Assembly (NCBI GenBank): GCA_048635425.1
Contig: JAIVYN010000001.1
Span: forward strand, 1 to 64,000
DNA from: NIOZ-UU13 sp048635425
GTDB lineage: Bacteria; Planctomycetota; Phycisphaerae; Sedimentisphaerales; Anaerobacaceae
Direction of reading: 5' to 3'
DNA: 64,000 nucleotides
Position 1 is the stretch's first letter, and the number at the start of each line of letters is the position of its first letter. Below are positions 8,914 through 16,530 of this stretch, piece after piece. The notes beneath the pieces were generated by a model that saw nothing but the letters and a program-made list of their open reading frames with translations, did not search any database and had not been told where the DNA came from. The translations under genes and the position numbers were made by a program.

Positions 8914-10716
8914 ATGATAGAGGTTGGAAAAAATTCTGTTGGTCTTGTGCAGACGAAGGTGATACGCGTCGTTGAAGCCCGGCAGCCCCTGGAGCTGGAG
9001 TGCGGCAAGACGTTAGCTCCTATTGATGTGGCCTATGAGACATACGGCGAGCTTAACGAGGCCGGGGATAATGCTGTTTTGATTTGCCATGCCCTTAGCG
9101 GCAACGCTCACGTGGCTGGTGTAAACAATCCTGATGACCGAAAGCCCGGCTGGTGGGATGTTATGGTAGGTCCCGGCAAGAGAATTGATACGAATAAGTA
9201 TTTTGTTATCTGCTCGAATTTTCTCGGCGGCTGCGGCGGGACGACGGGGCCGTCTTCGATTAACCCGTCAACAGGCAAGCCATACGGCCTGGACTTTCCG
9301 ATTATCACCATAGCTGATATGGTCAAGGTCCAAAAGGTCTTGCTCGGTAAGCTCGGCATAAAAGAGCTCTTGGCGGTGATTGGCGGTTCGATAGGGGGGA
9401 TGCAGGTCTTGCAGTGGGCGATTGAGTATCCTGACTTTGTCAAAGCTGCCATACCGGCTGCCACAACCACGCACCTCGGAGCTCAATCGATTGCGTTTGA
9501 TGCGGTGGGCCGAAACGCCATACTGGCAGACCCAAATTTTGAAGGCGGGCAATACACCGACGAAAAAGGCCCGGACAGAGGTCTGGCAATTGCCAGGATG
9601 ATTGGGCACATAACGTATCTGTCAGAACAGGGTATGCGCGAAAAGTTTGGACGAAAGTTGCGAAATGCTGACAGCTACAGGTACGATTTCAACTCTGAAT
9701 TTGCCGTTGAGACATACCTGGACTATCAGGGCCAAAGCTTTGTGGAGAGATTCGACTCCAATAGTTATCTTTATATAACCAGAGCTGCGGATTATTTCGA
9801 CCTGGAAAAAGATTACGGGTCTCTAAAGAATGCCTTTGCAAATACCAAATGCAGATTCCTGGTAATTAGCTTTGCAAGCGATTGGCTCTTCACGCCCGCT
9901 CAATCCAGAGCAATAGTCAATGCGCTCGTTGCTAATGACAAAGACGTTAGTTATTGCGATATTGCCTCGCCATACGGCCACGATGCATTTTTATTGGAAC
10001 CGGAAATACTTGGCTCTTTTATTTCCGGCTTTTTAGATGCTACGCATCAGCCGGGGGAGAAAAAAGACCATAAGAACAAAATAGGACATGACCATAAGCA
10101 AATACACGATTTCGGACAAGCTAACCGAATCCGAGTTGACTATGATGTGATTGAATCACTGATAGAGCCAAACAGTACAGTTCTGGACATCGGCTGCGGC
10201 GACGGGGAGCTATTGGCAAATCTTATAGCCGACAAGAACATAACAGGTAAAGGTATCGAGCTTGACCAGGACCTTGTCCTAACTTGTGTAAATAGGGGAC
10301 TGTCGATTATACAGCACGATATAGAACATGGGTTAGAAAACTACGCTGACAAAAGCTATGATTATGTAATACTGTCGCAAACGGTGCAAACGGTGAAGAA
10401 TCCTGAAGGTGTATTTGCCGAATTGCTGCGGGTGGCTCAGAAGGTGATTGTGAGCTTTCCCAACTTTGCTCATTGGCGGTGCAGAGCACAGTTGTTTTTT
10501 GGGGGAAATGCCCCTGTAACCAAGCAACTGCCCTTTGAGTGGCACAACTCTCCGAATATACATTGTCTGTCACTAAAGGATTTCGAACGATTCTGCAAAA
10601 GACTGAGCGTTAAGGTAGAAAAAAAGATTCCGTTGATTAAGACTCGTCTTAGCCCGGTAAGATTCGCACCAAATCTGTTTGCCGAGCAGGTAATCTACGT
10701 CACAGGTGGAGAATGA
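8914..10716 (+). CDS. metXW: Fused homoserine O-acetyltransferase and MetW
   Basis: The 600-residue protein joins two proteins that are normally separate neighbours. Residues 1 to about 375 are MetX, an alpha/beta hydrolase: HALSGNAHVAG, nucleophile Ser in GGSIGGMQVLQWA, acid in FASDWLFTP and His in SPYGHDAFLLE. After a His/Lys-rich linker (GEKKDHKNKIGHDHKQ) comes MetW from about residue 408: RVDYDVIESLI, VLDIGCGDGELL and SFPNFAHWRCR, a methyltransferase-like fold. The frame is continuous; the ATG at 10088 is out of frame and soon stops, so a separate MetW start is not available. metY begins 3 bases after the stop. Confidence 0.9.
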   Translation: MIEVGKNSVGLVQTKVIRVVEARQPLELECGKTLAPIDVAYETYGELNEAGDNAVLICHALSGNAHVAGVNNPDDRKPGWWDVMVGPGKRIDTNKYFVICSNFLGGCGGTTGPSSINPSTGKPYGLDFPIITIADMVKVQKVLLGKLGIKELLAVIGGSIGGMQVLQWAIEYPDFVKAAIPAATTTHLGAQSIAFDAVGRNAILADPNFEGGQYTDEKGPDRGLAIARMIGHITYLSEQGMREKFGRKLRNADSYRYDFNSEFAVETYLDYQGQSFVERFDSNSYLYITRAADYFDLEKDYGSLKNAFANTKCRFLVISFASDWLFTPAQSRAIVNALVANDKDVSYCDIASPYGHDAFLLEPEILGSFISGFLDATHQPGEKKDHKNKIGHDHKQIHDFGQANRIRVDYDVIESLIEPNSTVLDIGCGDGELLANLIADKNITGKGIELDQDLVLTCVNRGLSIIQHDIEHGLENYADKSYDYVILSQTVQTVKNPEGVFAELLRVAQKVIVSFPNFAHWRCRAQLFFGGNAPVTKQLPFEWHNSPNIHCLSLKDFERFCKRLSVKVEKKIPLIKTRLSPVRFAPNLFAEQVIYVTGGE

Positions 10717-10719
10717 ACA

Positions 10720-12009
10720 ATGGACAAAAGTGTGAAATATCATTTGGAGACGTTGGCCTTGCACGCCGGCCACCAGGTCGATTCGGACACGCTCAGTCGT
10801 GCCGTGCCTGTTTATCAAACTACCAGCTTTCTTTTCAGGGATACGGAGCACGCCGGAAATCTGTTTGCGCTGAAGGAGTTCGGCAATATCTATACTCGCC
10901 TGATGAATCCGACGACCGATGTGTTAGAGAAACGATTAGCAGCACTGGAAGGCGGAGTCGGCGGGCTTGCATTAAGTTCAGGACAATCCGCAATCTACGT
11001 GAGTATCTTCAACATTTGTGGTGCCCGAGGTCATATTGTAGCATCGAATTCGCTCTATGGCGGCACGGTGACATTGTTTAGCCAGACCTTTAAAAAGCTG
11101 GGGATTGAAGTTACTTTTGTTGACCCGAAAGACCCGGAGAATTTTGCCAAAGCAATCAAAGATAATACCCGGCTGATTTATATAGAAACGTTAGGCAATC
11201 CCAAAAACGACATCCTCCAATACGAGAAGATTGCCGAGGTCGCTCACAAAAACGGTATGCCGGTGATTTGTGACAGCACCGTCACCACACCTATACTGTT
11301 CAGGCCGATTGAATATGGTATCGACATCGTCGTTCATAGCTGCACCAAGTTCATCGGCGGGCACGGCACAAGTATCGGCGGTGCCATCGTCGATTCCGGC
11401 AAGTTCGACTGGACAAACGGCAGGTATCCTGAGCTGACTGAGCCGGACCCAAGTTATCACGGTGTAAAATACGTCGAGTCATTTGGCGAATTGGCCTACA
11501 TTATCAAGGCAAGAACTCAATTCCTGCGGGATATGGGTAGCTGTATGTCGCCGTTCAATGCGTTTCTTTTTTTGCAGGGGTTGGAAACGCTGCATCTGCG
11601 GATGGCAAGACATTCTGAAAATGCACTGTCACTAGCACAGTGGCTCGAAAAACAGAATACGGTCACTTGGGTAAATTATCCGGGATTAAAATCTCATCCG
11701 GATTATGAATTGGCCAAAAAATATCTGCCCAATGGTCAGGGTGCAATACTTGGTTTCGGAATCAAGGGCGGCAAAGAAGCTGGTATTAAGTTTATTAACA
11801 GTGTAAAATTAGCCAGCCACCTTGCCAATATTGGTGACAGCAAAACTTTGGTGATACACCCGGCCAGTACAACACATCAGCAGCTTAGTGAAGCCGATCA
11901 GCTTGCGGCCGGTGTAACAGCCGATTATATTCGAGTATCTGTCGGCACTGAGCACATTGATGACATAATAGCCGATTTCGAGCAGGCTCTAAAGGCAAGT
12001 CAGATGTAA
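10720..12009 (+). CDS. metY: O-acetylhomoserine sulfhydrylase
   Basis: The 429-residue Cys/Met-metabolism PLP enzyme uses O-acetylhomoserine and sulfide to make homocysteine, directly after MetX makes the substrate. Motifs: LALHAGHQVDSDTLSRAVP, YQTTSFLF, YTRLMNPTTDVLEKRLAALE, and the PLP lysine in VVHSCTKFIGGHGT at about residue 209. Its length of about 430, with the C-terminal SEADQLAAGVTADYIRVSVG, is typical of MetY rather than the shorter MetB or MetZ. Confidence 0.92.
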   Translation: MDKSVKYHLETLALHAGHQVDSDTLSRAVPVYQTTSFLFRDTEHAGNLFALKEFGNIYTRLMNPTTDVLEKRLAALEGGVGGLALSSGQSAIYVSIFNICGARGHIVASNSLYGGTVTLFSQTFKKLGIEVTFVDPKDPENFAKAIKDNTRLIYIETLGNPKNDILQYEKIAEVAHKNGMPVICDSTVTTPILFRPIEYGIDIVVHSCTKFIGGHGTSIGGAIVDSGKFDWTNGRYPELTEPDPSYHGVKYVESFGELAYIIKARTQFLRDMGSCMSPFNAFLFLQGLETLHLRMARHSENALSLAQWLEKQNTVTWVNYPGLKSHPDYELAKKYLPNGQGAILGFGIKGGKEAGIKFINSVKLASHLANIGDSKTLVIHPASTTHQQLSEADQLAAGVTADYIRVSVGTEHIDDIIADFEQALKASQM

Positions 12010-12046
12010 GAATAGTAGATGGCGGATTTGTACGGAGTATGAGACT

Positions 12047-12928
12047 ATGTGGGAGTACACGGATAAATTAAAAGACCATTTTTTTAATCCACGCAACGTC
12101 GGCGAAATAGAGAACCCGGACGGCGTCGGGGAGGTCGGCTCCTTAGCCTGTGGCGATGCCCTGAAGCTGATGTTCAAACTCGATGCCAATGGCAGAATCA
12201 TCGATGCGAAGTTCAAGACCTTTGGCTGTGCAAGTGCAATCGCAACATCATCGGTACTGACCGAAATGATAAAAGGTTTGACTCTGGACGAGGCTACGAA
12301 AGTAACCAACAAAGATATCGCCGAATATCTGGGTGGTCTGCCCGAACAAAAGATGCACTGCTCGGTTATGGGCAGAGAAGCCCTTGAGGCGGCAATTGAA
12401 AACTACCAAAGCGGCGGAAAGGAAAAACATGAGCTTGAAGGTAATGTTATCTGCACCTGTTTTGGCGTAACCGACAAGGAAATCGAAAGAGTAATACGTG
12501 AGAACAATCTAACGATGGTTGAAGAGGTTACGAATTACTGCAAGGCGGGCGGCGGCTGCGGAGGGTGCCAGGGCGAAATTGAAAAAATGATAGAAAAGAT
12601 ACAGCCGGATGAAATAAAACAGGCCCCTATAACAGTAGCTCGACGAGCAGGCAAACTTACCAATATTCAAAAGATTCAGTTAATCCAGCAGACAATAAAT
12701 GAGCAAATCAGGCCGGCCCTGCGGGCGCACGGTGGAAATATCGAGCTAATAGATGTTGAAGGAAATAAGGTTGTCGTCGCATTCAGGGGAATGTGCGCAC
12801 AGTGCAGACTGGCCGAGCTTACGATGAAGGATGTCGTCGAAGCCAAACTAAAAGAATTCGTTTCCGAGCAGCTTTTTGTCGAAGAAGACAAAGAATCTGC
12901 AAAGCAGCCGCACAATCACAGGGAATAA
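12047..12928 (+). CDS. nifU: NifU-type iron-sulfur scaffold, three domains
   Basis: The 293-residue protein has the full NifU layout. Residues 1-125 are the IscU-like scaffold with cluster cysteines in SLACGDALKL, TFGCASAIAT and MHCSVMGREAL. Residues about 138-190 are a Bfd-like 2Fe-2S domain (CTCFGVTDKEI and CKAGGGCGGCQGEIEK). Residues about 205-285 are the NifU C-terminal domain with a CXXC pair in RGMCAQCRLAELT. There is no nitrogenase gene in the window, so it most likely serves general cluster assembly with the NifS encoded 3 bases downstream. Confidence 0.93.
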   Translation: MWEYTDKLKDHFFNPRNVGEIENPDGVGEVGSLACGDALKLMFKLDANGRIIDAKFKTFGCASAIATSSVLTEMIKGLTLDEATKVTNKDIAEYLGGLPEQKMHCSVMGREALEAAIENYQSGGKEKHELEGNVICTCFGVTDKEIERVIRENNLTMVEEVTNYCKAGGGCGGCQGEIEKMIEKIQPDEIKQAPITVARRAGKLTNIQKIQLIQQTINEQIRPALRAHGGNIELIDVEGNKVVVAFRGMCAQCRLAELTMKDVVEAKLKEFVSEQLFVEEDKESAKQPHNHRE

Positions 12929-12931
12929 GTA

Positions 12932-14089
12932 ATGAAGACCATATATTTTGATAACAACGCCACGACAAAAGTATCTGAACAGGTGCTCGAAGAAATGAAG
13001 CCGTTGTTTTGTGAGCTTTACGGCAATCCTTCGAGTATGCACACGTTTGGCGGACAGATGGGCCGCAGAGTCCGTCAGGCACGCGAGCAGGTGGCCGGCC
13101 TGCTTGGTTGTGAGCCGAGCGAGGTTATATTTACCAGCGGCGGCACTGAAAGTGACAACACCGCTATCAAAGGTACCTTGGCTGCGCTGCCGCACAAACG
13201 CAAAATCATAACTACCAGAGTTGAGCATCCTGCTGTGTTGACCGTTTGCCGTGAGCTTGAAAATCGCGGCTACACCGTTGTGGAATTGCCAGTGGACAAA
13301 CAGGGTCGGCTTGACCTTGCGGAGCTGGAAGAGCAAATCGATGATGATACCGCTTTGGTTACGATAATGTATGCAAACAATGAGACCGGTGTGGTATTTC
13401 CAATTGATAAAATCGCCGAATTAGTTGCCGATAGGGGGGTTATATTTCACACCGATGCAGTACAGGCGATTGGCAAGATACCGCTGAACCTCTCGAAGAG
13501 CAATATCGATTTGCTCAGTCTCTCCGGCCATAAGCTGCACGCCCCGAAGGGCGTAGGCGTTTTGTACGTCCGCAAGGGGACACGGCTGTCGCCGTTTATG
13601 TTGGGCGGCCATCAGGAAGCAGGCAGAAGGGCCGGCACCGAAAATGTACCAGGTATCGTCGGCTTAGGAAAAGCGTGCGAATTGGCTGCTGATAACTTCG
13701 AGCAGGAGAACAGCAAAGTAAAATACCTCCGTGATAAGCTTGAGAAAGCAATACTGGAAAAGTGCCCTGACTCCCGGCTCAACGGCGACAAGGAAAATCG
13801 CCTGCCAAATACGACTAATATCAGCTTCGAGTATATTGAGGGCGAGGCGATTCTGCTTATGCTTGATAAATACGGCATTTGCGCCAGCAGCGGCTCAGCC
13901 TGCACCTCCGGCTCACTCGAACCCAGCCACGTATTACGCGCGATGGGCGTACCCTTTACCGCCGCCCACGGCTCAATTCGGTTCAGCTTAAGCAGATACA
14001 ACACAGAGGAAGAGGTCGATTACACCATCGAAAAAATGCCCGGGATTGTAAACCAGCTCCGCAAACTCTCACCTTTTGTAGCAAAATAG
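12932..14089 (+). CDS. nifS: Cysteine desulfurase (NifS/IscS)
   Basis: The 385-residue PLP enzyme takes sulfur from cysteine for the NifU scaffold. It begins YFDNNATTKVSEQV and has TSGGTESDNTAIKG, EHPAVLTVC, the pyridoxal site in LSLSGHKLHAPKGVGVLYV with the Schiff-base Lys, GGHQEAGRRAGTENVPG, and the mobile catalytic loop ASSGSACTSGSLEPSHVL with the active Cys. Length and the short loop are those of group I desulfurases. It closes the sulfur operon. Confidence 0.94.
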   Translation: MKTIYFDNNATTKVSEQVLEEMKPLFCELYGNPSSMHTFGGQMGRRVRQAREQVAGLLGCEPSEVIFTSGGTESDNTAIKGTLAALPHKRKIITTRVEHPAVLTVCRELENRGYTVVELPVDKQGRLDLAELEEQIDDDTALVTIMYANNETGVVFPIDKIAELVADRGVIFHTDAVQAIGKIPLNLSKSNIDLLSLSGHKLHAPKGVGVLYVRKGTRLSPFMLGGHQEAGRRAGTENVPGIVGLGKACELAADNFEQENSKVKYLRDKLEKAILEKCPDSRLNGDKENRLPNTTNISFEYIEGEAILLMLDKYGICASSGSACTSGSLEPSHVLRAMGVPFTAAHGSIRFSLSRYNTEEEVDYTIEKMPGIVNQLRKLSPFVAK

Positions 14090-14107
14090 TTCCACACGGT
14101 GTAATTT

Positions 14108-14143
14108 TGCGCAATACGATATACGCAATACGCATCACGAATA
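14108..14143. repeat. Word repeat, CGTATTGCGTAT type
   Basis: Reiterated variants of the words ACGATATACGC and GCAATACGC fill the gap between nifS and the 3' end of tRNA-Leu. The same vocabulary occurs at 21333-21375, 23973-24048, 33948-34024, 45640-45665 and 54899-54958. Confidence 0.7.
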
Positions 14144-14145
14144 AC

Positions 14146-14229
14146 TGCCGGAGGTGGGACTCGAACCCACACCCTGTTGCCAGGACGGGATTTTGAATCC
14201 CGCGCGTCTGCCAATTCCGCCACTCCGGC
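14146..14229 (-). tRNA. tRNA-Leu (CAA)
   Basis: On the minus strand an 84-base cloverleaf with a class II long variable arm can be folded. The acceptor arms GCCGGAG and CTCCGGC pair fully, with A as discriminator. The anticodon loop reads TTCAAAA within GGGATTCAAAATCCC, giving CAA. The T arm is GTGGGTTCGAGTCCCAC. CCA is not encoded. Word repeats flank it on both sides. Confidence 0.95.
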
Positions 14230-14233
14230 CCTT

Positions 14234-14313
14234 CTAATTTACTATTTGCTATTTACTATTGAAGTGATGATGTTAAATAATAAATAGTCAATAGTCAATA
14301 GCCAATAATTATA
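14234..14313. repeat. Word repeat, CTATTGACTATT type, hairpin
   Basis: The left half reads TTTACTATTTGCTATTTACT and the right half AATAGTCAATAGTCAATAGC; they are imperfect reverse complements around GAAGTGATGATG. It could fold into one long AT-rich hairpin. Related words occur at 20161-20191, 22713-22797 and 28160-28200. Confidence 0.65.
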
Positions 14314-14376
14314 ATGTCTTCCGGTGTGGCAGCAACATCTATGTGGGCGGATTCTACTGCTTTTGGTTGAAGGTTC

Positions 14377-14751
14377 CTATCCTTCCTTCCAGTACCGCTG
14401 CACAATACCGTCTTTTATCTCGAAGGAAACGCTGTGGTCTGTTTCCTTATCATCGACAATGATTATCGGAAACAGAACAAAGGCGTTGTCCTTTTTCATT
14501 ATGCATCTGTACTTGAGGATCTCGGTCCCGTCTTCCGTCAAACGTTCTTCGGTGGGTTCACCAAGTGCCGCCACAAGCCAGTCCTTTGTCGTCTCGCCGC
14601 ATTCGATCTGCCTGAGTGTCTGGTTTCCGATAGGCCTATCTCTGCCGGTGTAGTGTTCGTCCGTCTTGCTGATAACACATCCGACAAGCAGAACTGACGT
14701 CACGGCCAGCAACGCAAAAAGAGCGATTTCGTTGTGCTTATACAGTTTCAT
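14377..14751 (-). CDS. BamE/SmpA-like lipoprotein, copy 1
   Basis: The 124-residue protein has a lipoprotein signal ending in SVLLVGC (Cys at about residue 25). The mature part LRQIECGETTKDWLVAALGE followed by PTEE resembles the SmpA/OmlA/BamE fold that attends outer-membrane protein assembly, then a beta-rich tail ending QRYWKEG. Specific function is unknown. A closely related gene lies upstream at 14891-15259, with near-identical ribosome binding regions (TTAGGAGAAG), so the pair arose by tandem duplication. Confidence 0.75.
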   Translation of the reverse strand: MKLYKHNEIALFALLAVTSVLLVGCVISKTDEHYTGRDRPIGNQTLRQIECGETTKDWLVAALGEPTEERLTEDGTEILKYRCIMKKDNAFVLFPIIIVDDKETDHSVSFEIKDGIVQRYWKEG

Positions 14752-14846
14752 TTCTCACTTCTCCTAAATCAGCTCGCATTTAGCTCCTGCCACTTCGTTT
14801 ATTTCGTATTTATTTCCCTAATCTCCCCATATACTTATCTACGCAC

Positions 14847-14885
14847 CCACTCATCAACATTCATCAATCATCAATAATCAATTAG
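14847..14885. repeat. Word repeat, ATCAATCATCAATAATC type
   Basis: Reiterated CATCAA and AATCAA words fill the gap between the two BamE-like lipoprotein genes. Related words are at 22775-22797 and 54868-54895. Confidence 0.5.
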
Positions 14886-14890
14886 AGTTG

Positions 14891-15259
14891 CTATCTTTCC
14901 TTCCAGTGCCGCTGCACAATACCGTCTTTGAGCTTAAACACAACGGTGTGTTCTATTTCCTTTGTATCTTCGATAGCGATGGGTGGCGGGAACATGGCAA
15001 ATCTGTTGTCCTTTTTCTCTATGCATTTGTACCTGAGGATCTCGCTCCCGTCTTCCGTCATACTTTCTTCGGTCGGCTCACCGACTATCGCCAAAAGCTG
15101 GTCTCTTGTCGTCCTGCCGGATTTTATCTGCCTTAGCTGCGAATTTTCAACGCCGCTGTAGTGCACATCACTTTGAGTGGCAACGCAGCCGGCAAGCAGA
15201 ACCGACGTCACGCCCAGTGACACAAAAAGAGCAATTTCATTAAATTTATAATGTTTCAT
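14891..15259 (-). CDS. BamE/SmpA-like lipoprotein, copy 2
   Basis: The 122-residue paralogue of the protein at 14377-14751 has the same plan: signal with lipobox SVLLAGC, then LRQIKSGRTTRDQLLAIVGE, PTEESMTEDGSEILRYKC and a matching tail QRHWKER. The conserved parts are the lipobox, the G-x-TT helix and the TEDG(S/T)EIL turn. The region between lipobox and helix differs in length. It is probably an envelope lipoprotein; no partner gene identifies its job. Confidence 0.75.
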   Translation of the reverse strand: MKHYKFNEIALFVSLGVTSVLLAGCVATQSDVHYSGVENSQLRQIKSGRTTRDQLLAIVGEPTEESMTEDGSEILRYKCIEKKDNRFAMFPPPIAIEDTKEIEHTVVFKLKDGIVQRHWKER

Positions 15260-15509
15260 TTCTCGCTTCTCCTAAATCAGTTGATATTTCCACGGAACAA
15301 TTTACAGATACTCCCACGCCTTTCAATTGCACATAATGTCAAACGTCTCTTTCGGTGTATACATTTTACTCTATCATAAATAAGGCACGCGAAGTCCTGA
15401 CAGTAACAAAAAATATCAGCCATACGCCGGAATCATATCTGGCACGAAAACCTCACTGGAAGACGTTTTATAAAGGAACCGAGTTAAATTCAGGAATATC
15501 CCAAGCACA

Positions 15510-16352
15510 CTATCTAATTCTTATAGAGCCATAGCCGGTCTTCAAACTCAGCTTTCCATTTCCCTCACCTATTCTTCCTTCTATTCGCTTGCTGCTTATC
15601 TTGCCCTTCACTACAATCGGCAGGTCAGTTTTTATCGAGCCGTAGTTGGTTGCAAGTTCGACTTGTCCGGTGAATCCGGGCGGTGCTGTAAAGTCAATAT
15701 TGCCGTACGATGTGCTTATGTTTGTTTGTGTTTCAGCCGGTGCCAAATCCGAATATTCGATATCGATATTGCCGTAGCTTGAGCCGGCAGTTAGCTCGTC
15801 AGATATAATTTCCCTGCAATCGACACTGCCATAGGATGTATCCACTTGGATTTGGCCGTTAATGCTGTCACAGTTAATCGAGCCATAGCGGGTGTGTGCT
15901 TTCACGTAGCCGCTGGTATCAGCTAATTCTATCGAGCCGTATGAGCTGGCACATTCGATGTTTGTTTGTACAGGGACAGTTATTTGGTAGCTAATACTTA
16001 TTGAGCGTTTATTTTTCACGTGCGGCTTGTCTGCCCTGACCGTTAGTGTCTTTCCGGCCGGCTCAAGCTGTATATTCACTTTTTCAGCAATTTCAGCGGC
16101 TTCCTCCTCAGTAGGGGCCTGCACACGAATTGTAGCGACCACACTGCAATCGGCAGTATTGGTACCACCTACTGTTATAGAGCCATAGCTTGTTTTAGCC
16201 ACAACGGTAGAGCCGGATTCCAAAGGCGCCTGGAGTCTAATTGTTTTCTCGTATTTGGCCCGGGGCCAATCACCGATATGAATAACGCACCCACTGACAG
16301 CAAGCAGTAAGCATAAGCCGAGAGCTAATACTATAGTATATTTTTTCTTCAT
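15510..16352 (-). CDS. DUF4097-type lipoprotein with Tyr-Gly-Ser turns
   Basis: The 280-residue lipoprotein has signal and lipobox LLLAVSGC. The mature part is a repeat-built beta structure of the DUF4097 adhesin-like kind. Each turn carries a (T/S)xYG(S/N)I unit: KTSYGSI, ASSYGSI, HTRYGSI, DTSYGSV, GSSYGNI, STSYGNI, ATNYGSI and KTGYGSI, about every 20-25 residues. The C-terminal strand LKTGYGSIRIR matches its paralogue at 18690-19673, except that the latter uses Asp where this one uses Tyr. Role is unknown; an outer-membrane-anchored beta-helix is likely. Confidence 0.8.
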   Translation of the reverse strand: MKKKYTIVLALGLCLLLAVSGCVIHIGDWPRAKYEKTIRLQAPLESGSTVVAKTSYGSITVGGTNTADCSVVATIRVQAPTEEEAAEIAEKVNIQLEPAGKTLTVRADKPHVKNKRSISISYQITVPVQTNIECASSYGSIELADTSGYVKAHTRYGSINCDSINGQIQVDTSYGSVDCREIISDELTAGSSYGNIDIEYSDLAPAETQTNISTSYGNIDFTAPPGFTGQVELATNYGSIKTDLPIVVKGKISSKRIEGRIGEGNGKLSLKTGYGSIRIR

Positions 16353-16453
16353 TTTTCTGTCCCCTTAATTCTATAACTTTTTCTTGTACGAATCCCTCGT
16401 TGGTTTTCTGTTTATATAAGGACCGAGTTAAATTCAGGGATATATCAAGAATA

Positions 16454-16530
16454 TTATCTTATTCTTATAGAGCCATCGTTTGTCTTGATATACAGCCTGC
16501 CTTGTCCTGTTCCTGTTGTTCCTTTATTTT
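16454..16530 (-). pseudogene. 3' remnant of a third DUF4097 gene
   Basis: On the minus strand this stretch encodes GRLYIKTNDGSIRIR and a stop, almost identical in bases to the end of the gene at 18690-19673. The sequence after it (ACCGAGTTAAATTCAGG) also matches the flank after the gene at 15510. It lies at, and slightly under, the 3' end of the M1-like peptidase gene in another frame. It is what is left of a third tandem copy. Confidence 0.75.

Noticed and set aside
12047..14089. Nitrogen-fixation locus
   Set aside because: nifU and nifS names reflect family only; no nitrogenase genes are present and the context is sulfur metabolism.
13879..14223. Frames across tRNA-Leu and the end of nifS
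   Set aside because: They contain translated tRNA sequence (RRWDSNPHPVARTG-type) and overlap a firm gene.
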